Source of the DNA: an uncultured Balneola sp.
GTDB taxonomy: Bacteria > Bacteroidota > Rhodothermia > Balneolales > Balneolaceae
DNA: 64,000 bases
Direction: 5' to 3'
Assembly: GCA_913058495.1 (NCBI GenBank)
Contig: CAJXQC010000004.1
Coordinates: 124,001-188,000, forward strand
Shown here: positions 35,400-43,425 of the stretch, piece after piece
Layout of the letters: each line of letters starts with the position of its first letter
Numbering within the stretch: position 1 is the stretch's first letter
Notes under the pieces: generated by a model
Seen by the model: only the letters and a program-made list of their open reading frames with translations
What the model was told of the DNA's origin: nothing
Databases searched by the model: none
Position numbers and translations under genes: made by a program

Positions 35400-36587
35400 A
35401 TGAAAAACATCGACGAATTAGCGCAACAACTTATCCCTCATTATTCGCATTTCAGAGTTTCTGAACGACTTCTCTTTACCGGACACTCTCATCAGGCTTG
35501 GCCGGATGTAGCGCTGGAAGGACAGAAAGAGTACTTCATGGACACCGCAGAGCTGGTGGACAAAAAGTGGGAAAAAGCTGCTGAAAAAACCGAGATCCTG
35601 AGAAATTATCTACGCGGATTCTATGACGATCCCGATGGGTTCTACTGCCGTGAAGAAAGTACACACGTTCTTTTTGTAAGCTGGATGAGTGGACTTGATC
35701 TGAAGAATAAACCCAAAATCATTTCAACTGATGGAGAATTTCACTCACTGTTTCGTCAGCTTCATCGTCTGGAAGAAGAAGGTTTGGAAGTAACTTATGT
35801 AGCAACCGATCCCGATGAAAGTTTTGCAGAACGTATTATATCAGAAATTGATGATAGAACTTCTGCAATAATGCTGTCGCGAGTTTATTTCGAATCCAGC
35901 CTGATCAATCACCATCTCACAGAAATTGCACAAGCAGCCAGAAAGTACGGCGTTCCTGTCTTAATTGATGACTATCACGGAACCAATGTCGCTCCGTTAT
36001 CAATCAGAGAGGCTGATCTGGAAGATTGTTTTATTCTGATCGGTGGATATAAATATCTGCAATGGGGCGAAGCCAATTGTTTCCTGAGATTTCCTAAAGA
36101 CTGTGATATGCGTCCCGCAATAACGGGTTGGTTCGCTTCCTTCAGTACATTGGAAAAGCCCCGAGACAACTCCCCTACTCACTACGATCATTCCGATCAA
36201 CGCTTTGCAAGTGGAACTTATGATCCTTCCTCTCAGTATCGCGCGGCTAAAGTGGTCGAGTTTTTTGAAGAACAAGGGCTTACTAAAGAAATTCTGAGAG
36301 ATCAGTATGTCCAAAAAGTAGAACTACTTAAAAAGCATTTTCTCGATAAAGATTTTGATCCATCTGTAATTCGACTTACTCATGAGAAAGCGATTGCTGA
36401 ACATAATGGAGGCTTCTTATCTCTTACTTCACCAAAGGCCAGAGAAATAAGAGCTGAATTACTGGCTCGTGATATTTTCACCGATGCCAGAGATCAGATC
36501 CTTCGGTTTGGACCGGCTCCTTATACTACTACAACTCAGATTGACGAAGTGATGCTTGCTCTAAAAGAAGTAATAAATGCTCTTTAA
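35400..36587 (+). CDS. Kynureninase-like PLP-dependent enzyme (aminotransferase class V fold)
   Basis: The 395 residues have a fold-type I PLP layout. The PLP-stabilising segment is VLIDDYHGTNVAP (Asp190/Asp191, His193). The Schiff-base lysine is Lys218 in GGYKYLQWG. A late FASGTYDPSSQYRAAKVVEF and RPAITGWFASF resemble kynureninase. Kynureninase makes anthranilate or 3-hydroxyanthranilate plus alanine from kynurenine. The neighbourhood of tryptophan dioxygenase makes that role likely, but the N-terminal motif differs from classical KynU, so a related lyase is possible. The stop lies 11 bases inside the next gene. Confidence 0.75.
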   Translation: MKNIDELAQQLIPHYSHFRVSERLLFTGHSHQAWPDVALEGQKEYFMDTAELVDKKWEKAAEKTEILRNYLRGFYDDPDGFYCREESTHVLFVSWMSGLDLKNKPKIISTDGEFHSLFRQLHRLEEEGLEVTYVATDPDESFAERIISEIDDRTSAIMLSRVYFESSLINHHLTEIAQAARKYGVPVLIDDYHGTNVAPLSIREADLEDCFILIGGYKYLQWGEANCFLRFPKDCDMRPAITGWFASFSTLEKPRDNSPTHYDHSDQRFASGTYDPSSQYRAAKVVEFFEEQGLTKEILRDQYVQKVELLKKHFLDKDFDPSVIRLTHEKAIAEHNGGFLSLTSPKAREIRAELLARDIFTDARDQILRFGPAPYTTTTQIDEVMLALKEVINAL

Positions 36588-37698
36588 CTACAAAACAATT
36601 TCGACTTTTTTTGTAGTCATTATTACCTCATTTACTGTATTTGCTCAAACTGAATATTCAATCTCCGGCACTGTAAAAAGTCAGGTTGGTCTTGATCCAA
36701 TTGCAGGAGCTCAAATCTTCCTGAATGGTTCAACTATCGGAACGCTTTCTGATGGAGACGGCAATTTTATTTTATCAGGTATACCCGAGGGAGCTCATGA
36801 TCTGATTGTTCAAAGCCTTGGTTTCGAAAGTGTTACTTCTTTAATTCGAACGGATCATTTAGAGGATGGATACTCTTTTATAATGAAAGAGAAAGTGTAC
36901 AATCTGGATGAAATTACTGTTAAACCAAACAGCCAGGACTGGAAATACAATTTTGAACAATTTCGAAAGATGTTTATTTGTGTAGGTCCCTTTTCGAAGA
37001 ACACTAAAATCAAAAATAAAGAAGTGGTGAACTTTGATTTTGATCTGGATAACAGGACTCTGAACGCCTTTGCTTACGAAACGATTGAAGTAGAAAACAA
37101 AGATCTTGGCTACCGGATCTTTTTTTTCTTAGAGAAATTTGAGATCGACTATAAATCAGGAAGATTCTTTTTCTACGGCCAGACTTTTTTTGAAGAGATG
37201 AGTTCCAGCAGGAAAAAAACCCGGAACAAATGGAAAGAAAATCGGGAGAAAGCTTATTTAGGGTCTTTTGCTCATTTCACTAAATCTTTAATTGATCAAA
37301 AAATTGTTGAAAATGGTTTTGTTGTAAAAGCAGAAGAAAGAGACGATGATGCACGTTATTTATATACGGATACAGTGCCACAATCACAGTTTTTCCATCA
37401 AGTTGACAGCTCTTATTATGAATACAGCTTTGTTAATTTTTTGAATGTCACCTATAAAAATGAATACGAAGACATTACTTATTTGTATTCTATTGCAAAA
37501 CCCTTCGACAGCAATCCCCGTCTTTTGTCGGATTATCAAAACTCTTCCATAACACTGATCTCTGATTCAGTTCTGGTAGATAGATCCGGATTTATTCTCG
37601 ACCCAACCTCAATTCTTTTTGATGGATACTGGGCATTTGAAAAGCTTTCTGATATGCTTCCACTTACTTATGAAATACCCGCAGATTTAGGAGAATAA
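36577..37698 (+). CDS. Secreted CarboxypepD-reg-like (beta-sandwich) domain protein
   Basis: The start ATG at 36577 overlaps the kynureninase-like gene by 11 bases. The 373 residues have a signal peptide (about 1-23, ending VFAQ), and a CarboxypepD-reg domain at about 27-115 (ISGTVKSQVGLDPIAGAQIF, then GTLSDGDGNFILSGIPEG). The rest has no family I can name and is rich in aromatic residues. In Bacteroidota this N-terminal domain opens TonB-dependent receptors and many outer-membrane proteins, but no plug or barrel follows here. A periplasmic or surface role is inferred. Overlap with the catabolic gene suggests co-transcription, not joint function. Confidence 0.75.
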   Translation: MLFNYKTISTFFVVIITSFTVFAQTEYSISGTVKSQVGLDPIAGAQIFLNGSTIGTLSDGDGNFILSGIPEGAHDLIVQSLGFESVTSLIRTDHLEDGYSFIMKEKVYNLDEITVKPNSQDWKYNFEQFRKMFICVGPFSKNTKIKNKEVVNFDFDLDNRTLNAFAYETIEVENKDLGYRIFFFLEKFEIDYKSGRFFFYGQTFFEEMSSSRKKTRNKWKENREKAYLGSFAHFTKSLIDQKIVENGFVVKAEERDDDARYLYTDTVPQSQFFHQVDSSYYEYSFVNFLNVTYKNEYEDITYLYSIAKPFDSNPRLLSDYQNSSITLISDSVLVDRSGFILDPTSILFDGYWAFEKLSDMLPLTYEIPADLGE

Positions 37699-37742
37699 GT
37701 GCAAGAATTTATTTTCAGGGAAAAATCTCAAAAGACTAGCAC

Positions 37743-37770
37743 CAAATTTCAGACAAATAATACATTACAG
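37743..37770 (+). repeat. Decayed relative of the S23-element left end (1)
   Basis: This 28-base segment matches the start of the S23 element at 39342-39369 with several changes, and resembles 38459-38486 and 38694-38721. It lies 21 bases before the toxin gene stop. The base before it extends a GCACC match shared with the copy at 38459. Confidence 0.6.
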
Positions 37771-37791
37771 TATTTAAGTTGACCTTTCCGG

Positions 37792-38085
37792 TTAAAATTT
37801 AGAATCAGAAAAGTCTTGCCGGAAATGTCTTATGGTTAAAATTTCGATAGATTCATTATTGATTTCATAAATAACACCATAATTTTTATGAACAACTATT
37901 TCCCGGATTTTCTCATTATTGATTTCTTCTAAGATTTTACCGGCTTGTGGATTGGCTTTCAACCTTTCAACTTTATCCTCGAACTTATCAATGAGATTTA
38001 GGGCGGCATCCGGATTGTCTTTAGAAATATAATCAATAATCTCTCTGATTCTATTTCCGGCAGTAGGAGACCAAATAATTTTCAT
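37792..38085 (-). CDS. RelE/ParE family toxin
   Basis: This 97-residue basic protein has the RelE/ParE fold pattern: IIWSPTAGNRIREIIDYISK, a central DNPDAALNLIDKFEDKVERL, and the C-terminal VHKNYGVIYEINNESIEILTIRHFRQDF. The RHFRQDF ending is typical of ParE-like toxins, which poison gyrase; RelE-type mRNA cleavage cannot be excluded. It overlaps the antitoxin gene by 4 bases and is translated after it. It lies in the repeat-rich pocket before recA. Confidence 0.9.
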   Translation of the reverse strand: MKIIWSPTAGNRIREIIDYISKDNPDAALNLIDKFEDKVERLKANPQAGKILEEINNEKIREIVVHKNYGVIYEINNESIEILTIRHFRQDFSDSKF

Positions 38086-38363
38086 GACGAGAAATCAGAT
38101 CGTAACTTGCTAAAAAATTCCTCCTGTTCAACCCCTTCTCCATTATTTAATTCTTTACGAGCAGTTGATAGCTCCTCCAGTAACTGAATCTTATCCAGCA
38201 TTTTTTGGTAGTCTTCTACATCAATTAACACAGCAGAACTCTTTCCATGCTGAGTAAGAATAAGCGGTCGCCGTTCAGACTTAACCCTCTCTATAAAAGA
38301 TGCAGCATTGGCTCTGAAATCTGATAGTGATCGAATATCTTGGTCTAGTTGAATATGAGACAT
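38082..38363 (-). CDS. Phd/YefM family antitoxin
   Basis: I choose the ATG at 38363, giving 93 residues that begin MSHIQLDQDIRSLSDFRANA, the normal Phd/YefM N-terminus. A longer frame from 38468 would add 35 unlikely residues that run through the operator-like palindrome. The DNA-binding N-terminal domain (SFIERVKSERRPLILTQHGK, then AVLIDVEDYQKML) is followed by an acidic tail that should wrap the toxin. Together with the ParE gene it forms a type II toxin-antitoxin module, probably autoregulated from the palindrome at 38408. Confidence 0.9.
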   Translation of the reverse strand: MSHIQLDQDIRSLSDFRANAASFIERVKSERRPLILTQHGKSSAVLIDVEDYQKMLDKIQLLEELSTARKELNNGEGVEQEEFFSKLRSDFSS

Positions 38364-38407
38364 TGAAAGTGTGTTTAATTTTTGCTCTGTATAATGTACT
38401 GAATTAA

Positions 38408-38423
38408 ATACAAAATATTGTAT
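38408..38423. promoter_or_regulatory. Palindrome upstream of the antitoxin gene, likely operator
   Basis: ATACAAAATATTGTAT has perfect 6-bp arms (ATACAA/TTGTAT) around four bases and begins 45 bases upstream of the antitoxin start on the minus strand. Phd-type antitoxins commonly repress their own promoter through such sites. Binding is inferred. Confidence 0.5.
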
Positions 38424-38458
38424 CAATTTGTGAAATTGAAATTCCAAAAAAGAAGCAC

Positions 38459-38486
38459 CAAATTTCAAACAAAAAACAAATTACAG
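38459..38486 (+). repeat. Decayed relative of the S23-element left end (2)
   Basis: This is a 28-base match to the start of the S23 element with several substitutions. It is followed by a perfect 8-bp hairpin at 38501-38520 (TCCCAAGC/GCTTGGGA, loop of 4) that has no counterpart at the other copies. No gene is seen between 38364 and 38774; an open frame at 38515-38748 has no credible product. Confidence 0.6.
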
Positions 38487-38693
38487 GACTTAAATCTCCA
38501 TCCCAAGCTCCTGCTTGGGAAAGAGTTTAAATAAGCTAAATAAAAAAGCGCGTCGGGCGGTTACCCTCCACCGCTACAGGGTGGTCGATTTTACGACTCT
38601 GTTTTGTCACCGATATTATTTATTTACTTGCGCGCAATCTATTTACTTCTATTTGAATATAACATCCATTTATAAATCCCAAAAAACAAGATT

Positions 38694-38721
38694 CAAATTT
38701 CAGACCAATAATAAATTACGG
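38694..38721 (+). repeat. Decayed relative of the S23-element left end (3)
   Basis: This 28-base segment matches 39342-39369 with several changes, including loss of the ATG of the S23 gene. It lies in the spacer between the toxin-antitoxin module and the small secreted protein. Confidence 0.6.
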
Positions 38722-38774
38722 GGATTAATCCATATCCAAAGCTTCTGATTTACTAAATCCTGAAAGGAGTAATT

Positions 38775-39167
38775 TTACCTCTTTTTTACCTGTCCAAGCC
38801 ATAATTCATCATTCCACCAATGATATTGAACGAATAAAAGATTTGGAGTGTCACTTTTAATTAGTTCAACAGCAAAATCTTGGGGAAGACAAGGCTTACT
38901 TTTATCAGTTTCTTTTTGAGTTTTAAATCGTACGAATTTTTGGGATAGAGAATCAATTTCTAAAGCAAACTCGTTACATAAAGAAGAATCGAAAAAAAGC
39001 CTAAAATTATTAAGTGAATCACTTAGACTAAACGAAATCTGATATTGAGTTGTATCATGTTCAAAACCAACGAATCCCTCCCATTTACTATTTAGCCAAT
39101 TAGAAGATTGAGCCAGAACAACGCAATGAATACACATGAAAAATAAAAAAAGTATAAGCTTCCGCAT
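38775..39167 (-). CDS. Small secreted protein of unknown function
   Basis: I choose the ATG at 39167, which gives 130 residues starting with a clear signal peptide (MRKLILFLFFMCIHCVVLAQ, cleavage after residue 20). An upstream in-frame start at 39227 would place 20 hydrophobic residues ahead of it. The mature part is small and beta-rich, with paired tryptophans (SSNWLNSKWEGFVGF; YHWWNDELWLGQ) and two cysteines that might form a disulphide. I do not recognise a family. It lies in the repeat-rich pocket between the toxin-antitoxin module and the S23 element. Confidence 0.65.
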   Translation of the reverse strand: MRKLILFLFFMCIHCVVLAQSSNWLNSKWEGFVGFEHDTTQYQISFSLSDSLNNFRLFFDSSLCNEFALEIDSLSQKFVRFKTQKETDKSKPCLPQDFAVELIKSDTPNLLFVQYHWWNDELWLGQVKKR

Positions 39168-39321
39168 TGATTGTTGAATTAATATTATTCCCAAAATAAA
39201 TGAATGTACAGACATTAAAATAAACAAAATCAGTTAAGAAGCACCCTGTCTATAAATCTGATTTAAACTTTTTTTGTAAGGAATTCTTTTTTGATTGTCT
39301 TACTAAGAACCAAGGTTTGGT

Positions 39322-39734
39322 AAATCTCAATTTTCAAACTACAAATTCCAGACAAATGAAAAATTACAATCTAGAAGAACGTACATTGGTCTTTGCGAAA
39401 GCAACGAGAGTCTTCGTTAAAAAACTTCCGCGTTGTACTTCTAACTTCGAAGATGGTAAACAGTTGATCAGGTCTTCGGGTTCTATCGGAGCAAATTATA
39501 TAGAAGCCAATGAAGCTTTGAGTAAAAAAGACTTCAAAATGAAAATGAAGATCTCCAGAAAAGAAGCTAAAGAAACATGCTACTGGCTTAATTTAGTTGA
39601 TACCGGTACTGATCAATATCTTGAAAAAGAACGATCAAATTTACTGGATGAGACAACGCAATTATTGAAAATAATGTCTTCAATTATCCTGAAAGCTGCT
39701 TAATTTGGAATTTGAAGTTTGAAAATTGTGATTT
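39322..39734 (+). mobile_element. S23/IVS-like element: four-helix-bundle gene inside 29-bp terminal inverted repeats
   Basis: The left arm (39322-39350) and right arm (39706-39734) are complementary at 27 of 29 positions by hand count. They flank the gene closely: the left arm ends 5 bases before its ATG and the right begins 2 bases after its stop. The whole unit is 413 bp. A transcript could fold into a long stem that loops out the reading frame. This is the organisation of the intervening sequences (IVS) found in 23S rRNA genes of several bacteria, but here it stands between genes. No target-site duplication was identified. Confidence 0.65.
39356..39703 (+). CDS. Four-helix bundle protein (S23/IVS family)
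   Basis: I choose the ATG at 39356, giving 115 residues; a longer frame from 39317 would start in the inverted repeat. The sequence has the S23 pattern: LEERTLVFAKATRVFVKKLP, then QLIRSSGSIGANYIEANEAL, then KMKISRKEAKETCYWLNLVD. These form the helices of the pentameric four-helix bundle first described from 23S rRNA intervening sequences. No activity is established for the family; a nucleic-acid-binding role is often proposed. It is the only gene in the inverted-repeat unit. Confidence 0.9.
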   Translation: MKNYNLEERTLVFAKATRVFVKKLPRCTSNFEDGKQLIRSSGSIGANYIEANEALSKKDFKMKMKISRKEAKETCYWLNLVDTGTDQYLEKERSNLLDETTQLLKIMSSIILKAA

Positions 39735-39759
39735 AAAAAAGTTTAGAAAAAACTTTTTT
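39735..39759. terminator. A/T-rich hairpin after the S23 element
   Basis: A perfect 10-bp stem AAAAAAGTTT/AAACTTTTTT (39735-39744 with 39750-39759) around 5 bases abuts the right inverted repeat. The 3' T-run fits an intrinsic terminator on the plus strand, and it would insulate recA from upstream reading. Confidence 0.6.
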
Positions 39760-39770
39760 CTTACATATAT

Positions 39771-39784
39771 CGAACATATATTCT
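39771..39784 (+). promoter_or_regulatory. LexA-type SOS box upstream of recA
   Basis: CGAACATATATTCT agrees with the Gram-positive-type LexA consensus CGAACRNRYGTTCG at 12 of 14 positions by hand count. It lies 41 bases upstream of the likely -7 element and 79 before the recA ATG. That is the expected gene for SOS control, though the position is a little far from the promoter core. Confidence 0.55.
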
Positions 39785-39824
39785 TTCGCAGAAGATGATG
39801 ACACGATATGACACCCTGCCTTGT

Positions 39825-39832
39825 TAACTTTG
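39825..39832 (+). promoter_or_regulatory. -7 promoter element of recA
   Basis: TAACTTTG is a perfect TAnnTTTG, 31 bases before the recA ATG at 39863. No good TTTG is found at -33, which is common in these phyla. Confidence 0.6.
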
Positions 39833-39862
39833 CAGTAAATAAATTCAAAAATAAATGTAATC

Positions 39863-40924
39863 ATGGCTGACTCAAAAGAAAGATCTAAAGCATTAGATAT
39901 TGCCGTCGGGCAAATTGAAAAACAACACGGGAAAGGAACCATCATGAAGTTGGGCGGAGACGCCGTTCAGGATGTGGACGTTATTTCAACCGGTTCCATT
40001 ATGGTAGATTATGCATTGGGCGTACAAGGTGTGCCGCGAGGTAGAGTAACGGAAATTTACGGCCCGGAAGCGAGTGGTAAAACTACTTTGGCACTACAGG
40101 TAATTGCACAAGCACAAAAAAATGGCGGATATGCTGCTTTTATTGATGCGGAGCACGCCTTCGATCCCAGATATGCTAAAGCATTGGGGATAAAAGTTGA
40201 CGAACTTCTTGTATCACAACCTGATAACGGTGAACAAGCACTCGAAATTACAGAAACATTGATTCGCTCCGGTGCGCTGGATGTGATCGTTGTTGATTCC
40301 GTAGCAGCACTGGTTCCGCGTGCGGAACTGGAAGGCGAAATGGGTGACTCTCATATGGGGCTTCAGGCGCGACTGATGTCGCAGGCACTCAGAAAGATCA
40401 CCGGTATCGTAAGTAAATCTCATACTTCTTGTATTTTCATTAACCAGGTTCGTGAAAAGATCGGAGTTATGTTTGGTAATCCTGAAACCACTACTGGTGG
40501 ACGCGCACTTAAATTCTATTCTTCTGTTCGTCTGGACATCCGCAGAATTGGAGCTATTAAGAAAGGTGATGAAGTAATCGGTAACCGGACTAAAGTAAAA
40601 GTTGCCAAGAACAAAGTGGCCCCTCCTTTCAAAGTGGTTGAGTTCAATATCATGTATGGAAAAGGAACTTCATTGATTGCTGAGATACTGGATCTGGCTG
40701 TTGAATTCGATGTAATTGAAAAACGAGGTAGCTGGTTCCGCTATGATGGCGAACCTATCGGACAGGGTGCTGACGCTGCAATGCAGTTTCTGGAAGAAGA
40801 CCCCAAGCTATGTGCAAGCATTGAGAAACTGGTACGGGCTAAACTTCGTGGCGAGGAACTGGATGAACCTATTCCTGATGCATCCAAAGAGAAGGAAAAA
40901 GAGCCTGAAAAAGCTGAAGCCTGA
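39863..40924 (+). CDS. recA: Recombinase RecA
   Basis: This 353-residue strand-exchange ATPase coactivates LexA cleavage in the SOS response. Visible motifs are the Walker [10 protein letters not shown] at 67-75, the loop [16 protein letters not shown], and [20 protein letters not shown], which covers the L2 DNA-binding region. The C-terminal tail is acidic and Lys/Glu-rich, as usual. A LexA-type box and a TAACTTTG -7 element precede it. recX follows behind a terminator hairpin, so most transcripts probably stop after recA. Confidence 0.98.
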   Translation: MADSKERSKALDIAVGQIEKQHGKGTIMKLGGDAVQDVDVISTGSIMVDYALGVQGVPRGRVTEIYGPEASGKTTLALQVIAQAQKNGGYAAFIDAEHAFDPRYAKALGIKVDELLVSQPDNGEQALEITETLIRSGALDVIVVDSVAALVPRAELEGEMGDSHMGLQARLMSQALRKITGIVSKSHTSCIFINQVREKIGVMFGNPETTTGGRALKFYSSVRLDIRRIGAIKKGDEVIGNRTKVKVAKNKVAPPFKVVEFNIMYGKGTSLIAEILDLAVEFDVIEKRGSWFRYDGEPIGQGADAAMQFLEEDPKLCASIEKLVRAKLRGEELDEPIPDASKEKEKEPEKAEA

Positions 40925-40941
40925 TCTGACTGACAACATTC

Positions 40942-40972
40942 AAAAGCTCTGTTCTTAAACAACAGAGCTTTT
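40942..40972 (+). terminator. Intrinsic terminator between recA and recX
   Basis: A perfect 12-bp stem (40942-40953 with 40961-40972) with a 7-base loop is followed by TTTG and further T-rich bases, 18 bases after the recA stop. It would limit readthrough into recX, giving less RecX than RecA. Confidence 0.85.
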
Positions 40973-40985
40973 TGTTTTTAAAGCT

Positions 40986-41669
40986 ATGAGTTATTCCAAC
41001 AAGAAATATTCGAAGAAAGAACCTGAATTTCCGGTTACAATTCATCGGATTGAAGTTCAGAAGAAAAACTCTTTTCGTTATTCTCTGTATTCCGAAGACG
41101 GATTTATATCCGGTGTGTCTGATGCTACTCTGACCAATCATAACCTTCGTAAAGGTACTGTTATTGATGAACAGCTATATGCTGTGATCCAAAAGGAAGA
41201 AGAAAGTTGGTCAATAAGAGAATATTTAATTCGTCTGTTGGGCAGACGGGATCATGCAAGCCATGAATTGCGGTTAAAAGGAATCAAAAAAGGTTATGAT
41301 TCCGAAATTTTGAATCAGATCATTGCTGAACTCGAAGACAAAAATTATATCAATAATTATGCTTTTGCTAAAAAGTATACAAATGATAAGTTCAGGTTCA
41401 ATAACTGGGGGCCAAACAAGATAAAAGCTGAACTATCAAAAAAAAAGATCGGAAAAAATACTATTGCTCGGGTTTTGGAGGAAGAATTTGATCAACAATC
41501 AAAGATCGAAACCATAAGCGAGTTGATAGAAAAGAAGAAACCCGCACTTTTACGAACAGATCCGGAAAAAAGAAGAAAAAAAATATTCGATTATTTATTT
41601 AGAAAAGGATACGATTCTAGTATTATATTGAAAGAAATTGACGGCTTACTGGAATTAGTGAATAAATGA
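40986..41669 (+). CDS. recX: Regulatory protein RecX
   Basis: RecX binds RecA filaments and limits their extension or ATPase. The 227 residues have the family's helical repeat pattern: SIREYLIRLLGRRDHASHEL, then EILNQIIAELEDKNYINNYA with FAKKYTNDKF. A longer basic N-terminus (about 1-70) is not part of the core. It starts 14 bases after the recA terminator and overlaps the AI-2E transporter gene by 4 bases. Confidence 0.9.
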   Translation: MSYSNKKYSKKEPEFPVTIHRIEVQKKNSFRYSLYSEDGFISGVSDATLTNHNLRKGTVIDEQLYAVIQKEEESWSIREYLIRLLGRRDHASHELRLKGIKKGYDSEILNQIIAELEDKNYINNYAFAKKYTNDKFRFNNWGPNKIKAELSKKKIGKNTIARVLEEEFDQQSKIETISELIEKKKPALLRTDPEKRRKKIFDYLFRKGYDSSIILKEIDGLLELVNK

Positions 41670-42754
41670 AAAACATAACCTTAGAAAAAATAGTGAAGTT
41701 CGCCATTGGTATTGCTGCCATTGCCGTTCTTGGATGGGTTTTAGTAAAGTTGGGGAATCTGGTTCTTTATCTTGTCCTGGCTTTGATTCTGAGTTATGTT
41801 TTAGATCCTATCGTAAATTGGTTACAACGTAATAAAGTCCCCAGAACGTTTGCCATCACACTCACACTTTCAGCGGTAATTCTGGTTTTTGTTTATGCTT
41901 CTACTACCGTTATTCCGAAAGTGGCTGACCAAATGGTTCAACTGGCTCGTCAGTTGGACATCCGGAATATTGAAAGCATTGCCAACCAAGTAGAAACTAG
42001 TTTAAGTGATGACTATGATTTTATTCCTGAGGGCTTTTTAAGCAACAACCTCACCCAGGTTTTAAATTCTTTGTTTGATTTCGATCAGTTTTCATCTGTC
42101 TTCAGTAATGTAGTCGGGGTTTTTACGGATATATTTTCAGCAATTTTAGTGGTCCCCTTTGCTGCATTCTTTTTTCTGAAAGATGGCTCCAAGATTCGAA
42201 GAGATCTTCTATTACTGATCCCCAACAAGTATTTCGAAACATCATTAACACTGATCGACAAGATTGAAAAGAGATTAGGACTTTATTTCAGAAGTGTTTT
42301 ATTGCAAAGCTTGCTGGTCGCAGCCAGTTCATGGGCAACACTTTCAGTTGCAGGATTAGATAATTCCCTTTCTGTTGGTATTGCTGTGGGTTTAGCCAAT
42401 ACTATACCCTATTTTGGTCCAATCATTGGTTATATACTTTCTATAATTATTTCAATAATAGAAACCGGAGACTTTTCTTTGGTACTGGTTTGCATGATCG
42501 CTATTCTGATCGTACAGATGCTGGATAATATTATATTTCAACCTCTTCTCTTTTCACGCTCTGCTGATATGCACCCGGTAGCAATTTTATTTATCATTTT
42601 GATTGGTGCTGAAGTTGCCGGTATTTTGGGGATGTTGGTGGCGATTCCATTAGCTACTGTTATCAGAATCACCATTATTCAGATAAGCTGGAGCTTCAAT
42701 AATTACCATGTTTTTAATCAGGAACCTGAACTAACCAAAAATCCTTCCGGTTAG
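41666..42754 (+). CDS. AI-2E family transporter (PerM-like)
   Basis: This 362-residue inner-membrane protein has about eight hydrophobic helices, with an N-terminal pair (13-52), a central amphipathic segment and a C-terminal group. The family pattern VPFAAFFFLKDG and NTIPYFGPIIGYILSI is present. Family members have been linked to autoinducer-2 export or to Na+(Li+)/H+ exchange; the substrate here is open. It overlaps recX by 4 bases. The next gene is 76 bases on and probably has its own promoter. Confidence 0.88.
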   Translation: MKNITLEKIVKFAIGIAAIAVLGWVLVKLGNLVLYLVLALILSYVLDPIVNWLQRNKVPRTFAITLTLSAVILVFVYASTTVIPKVADQMVQLARQLDIRNIESIANQVETSLSDDYDFIPEGFLSNNLTQVLNSLFDFDQFSSVFSNVVGVFTDIFSAILVVPFAAFFFLKDGSKIRRDLLLLIPNKYFETSLTLIDKIEKRLGLYFRSVLLQSLLVAASSWATLSVAGLDNSLSVGIAVGLANTIPYFGPIIGYILSIIISIIETGDFSLVLVCMIAILIVQMLDNIIFQPLLFSRSADMHPVAILFIILIGAEVAGILGMLVAIPLATVIRITIIQISWSFNNYHVFNQEPELTKNPSG

Positions 42755-42830
42755 CTATTTCTATCCTGATTAGCAGTGAAACTTTGCGTATCTTAATGCA
42801 AGTATTTCTGCAACTTCAAATAAATCACTG

Positions 42831-43424
42831 TTGAAGAACATTGTTGTATTTGCATCCGGTTCTGGATCAAATTTTCAGTCAATTATTAATGCGGTTTCAA
42901 ATGGGAAACTGACTGCAAATATTGTTGGATTAATTACCAATAATAAATCTGCTTTTGCACTCGAGAGAGCTCAGAAACACGGAATTCCTACCTTCATAAT
43001 TTCTCCGGACCAATTCAATAGCGAATCTGAGTATTCGAAAACGGTTCTTTCAAAACTTGAAGAGTGGAATGCTGATCTATTGATTCTGGCAGGTTATTTA
43101 AAGAAAATTCCTGTAGAAATCATTCAGTCCTTTGACAACAGGATTCTGAATATCCATCCTTCCCTGCTTCCAAAGTACGGAGGTAAAGGATTTTACGGAT
43201 CTAAAGTTCATGAAGCCGTGATCCGGAATAAAGATTCTCAGTCGGGTTGCACTGTACATGTAGTAACTGCTGAATATGATGAAGGTCCGGTTATTGGTCA
43301 ATCAACAGTTCAAGTTACTGATTCCGACACCGCAACATCTCTCGCTGAAAAAGTGCTTGAAAGAGAGCATATATTACTGCCTGAGACTATTCAAAAATAT
43401 CTAACAACACTAAAAAACTATTAA
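42831..43424 (+). CDS. purN: Phosphoribosylglycinamide formyltransferase (PurN)
   Basis: This folate-dependent enzyme of purine synthesis transfers formyl from 10-formyl-THF to GAR. The 197 residues start at TTG 42831, since no ATG precedes the conserved NIVVFASGSGSNFQSII. The catalytic motif LNIHPSLLPKYGGKGFYG and the later EYDEGPVIGQ give the Asn/His/Asp active-site set. An AAACTTTGC promoter-like sequence lies at about 42779-42787. purH follows with one base between the genes. Confidence 0.95.
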   Translation: MKNIVVFASGSGSNFQSIINAVSNGKLTANIVGLITNNKSAFALERAQKHGIPTFIISPDQFNSESEYSKTVLSKLEEWNADLLILAGYLKKIPVEIIQSFDNRILNIHPSLLPKYGGKGFYGSKVHEAVIRNKDSQSGCTVHVVTAEYDEGPVIGQSTVQVTDSDTATSLAEKVLEREHILLPETIQKYLTTLKNY

Positions 43425-43425
43425 A

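Noticed and set aside
38515-38748. 77-codon open frame between the antitoxin and secreted-protein genes
   Set aside because: It spans a hairpin end and a decayed repeat, and shows no conserved pattern.
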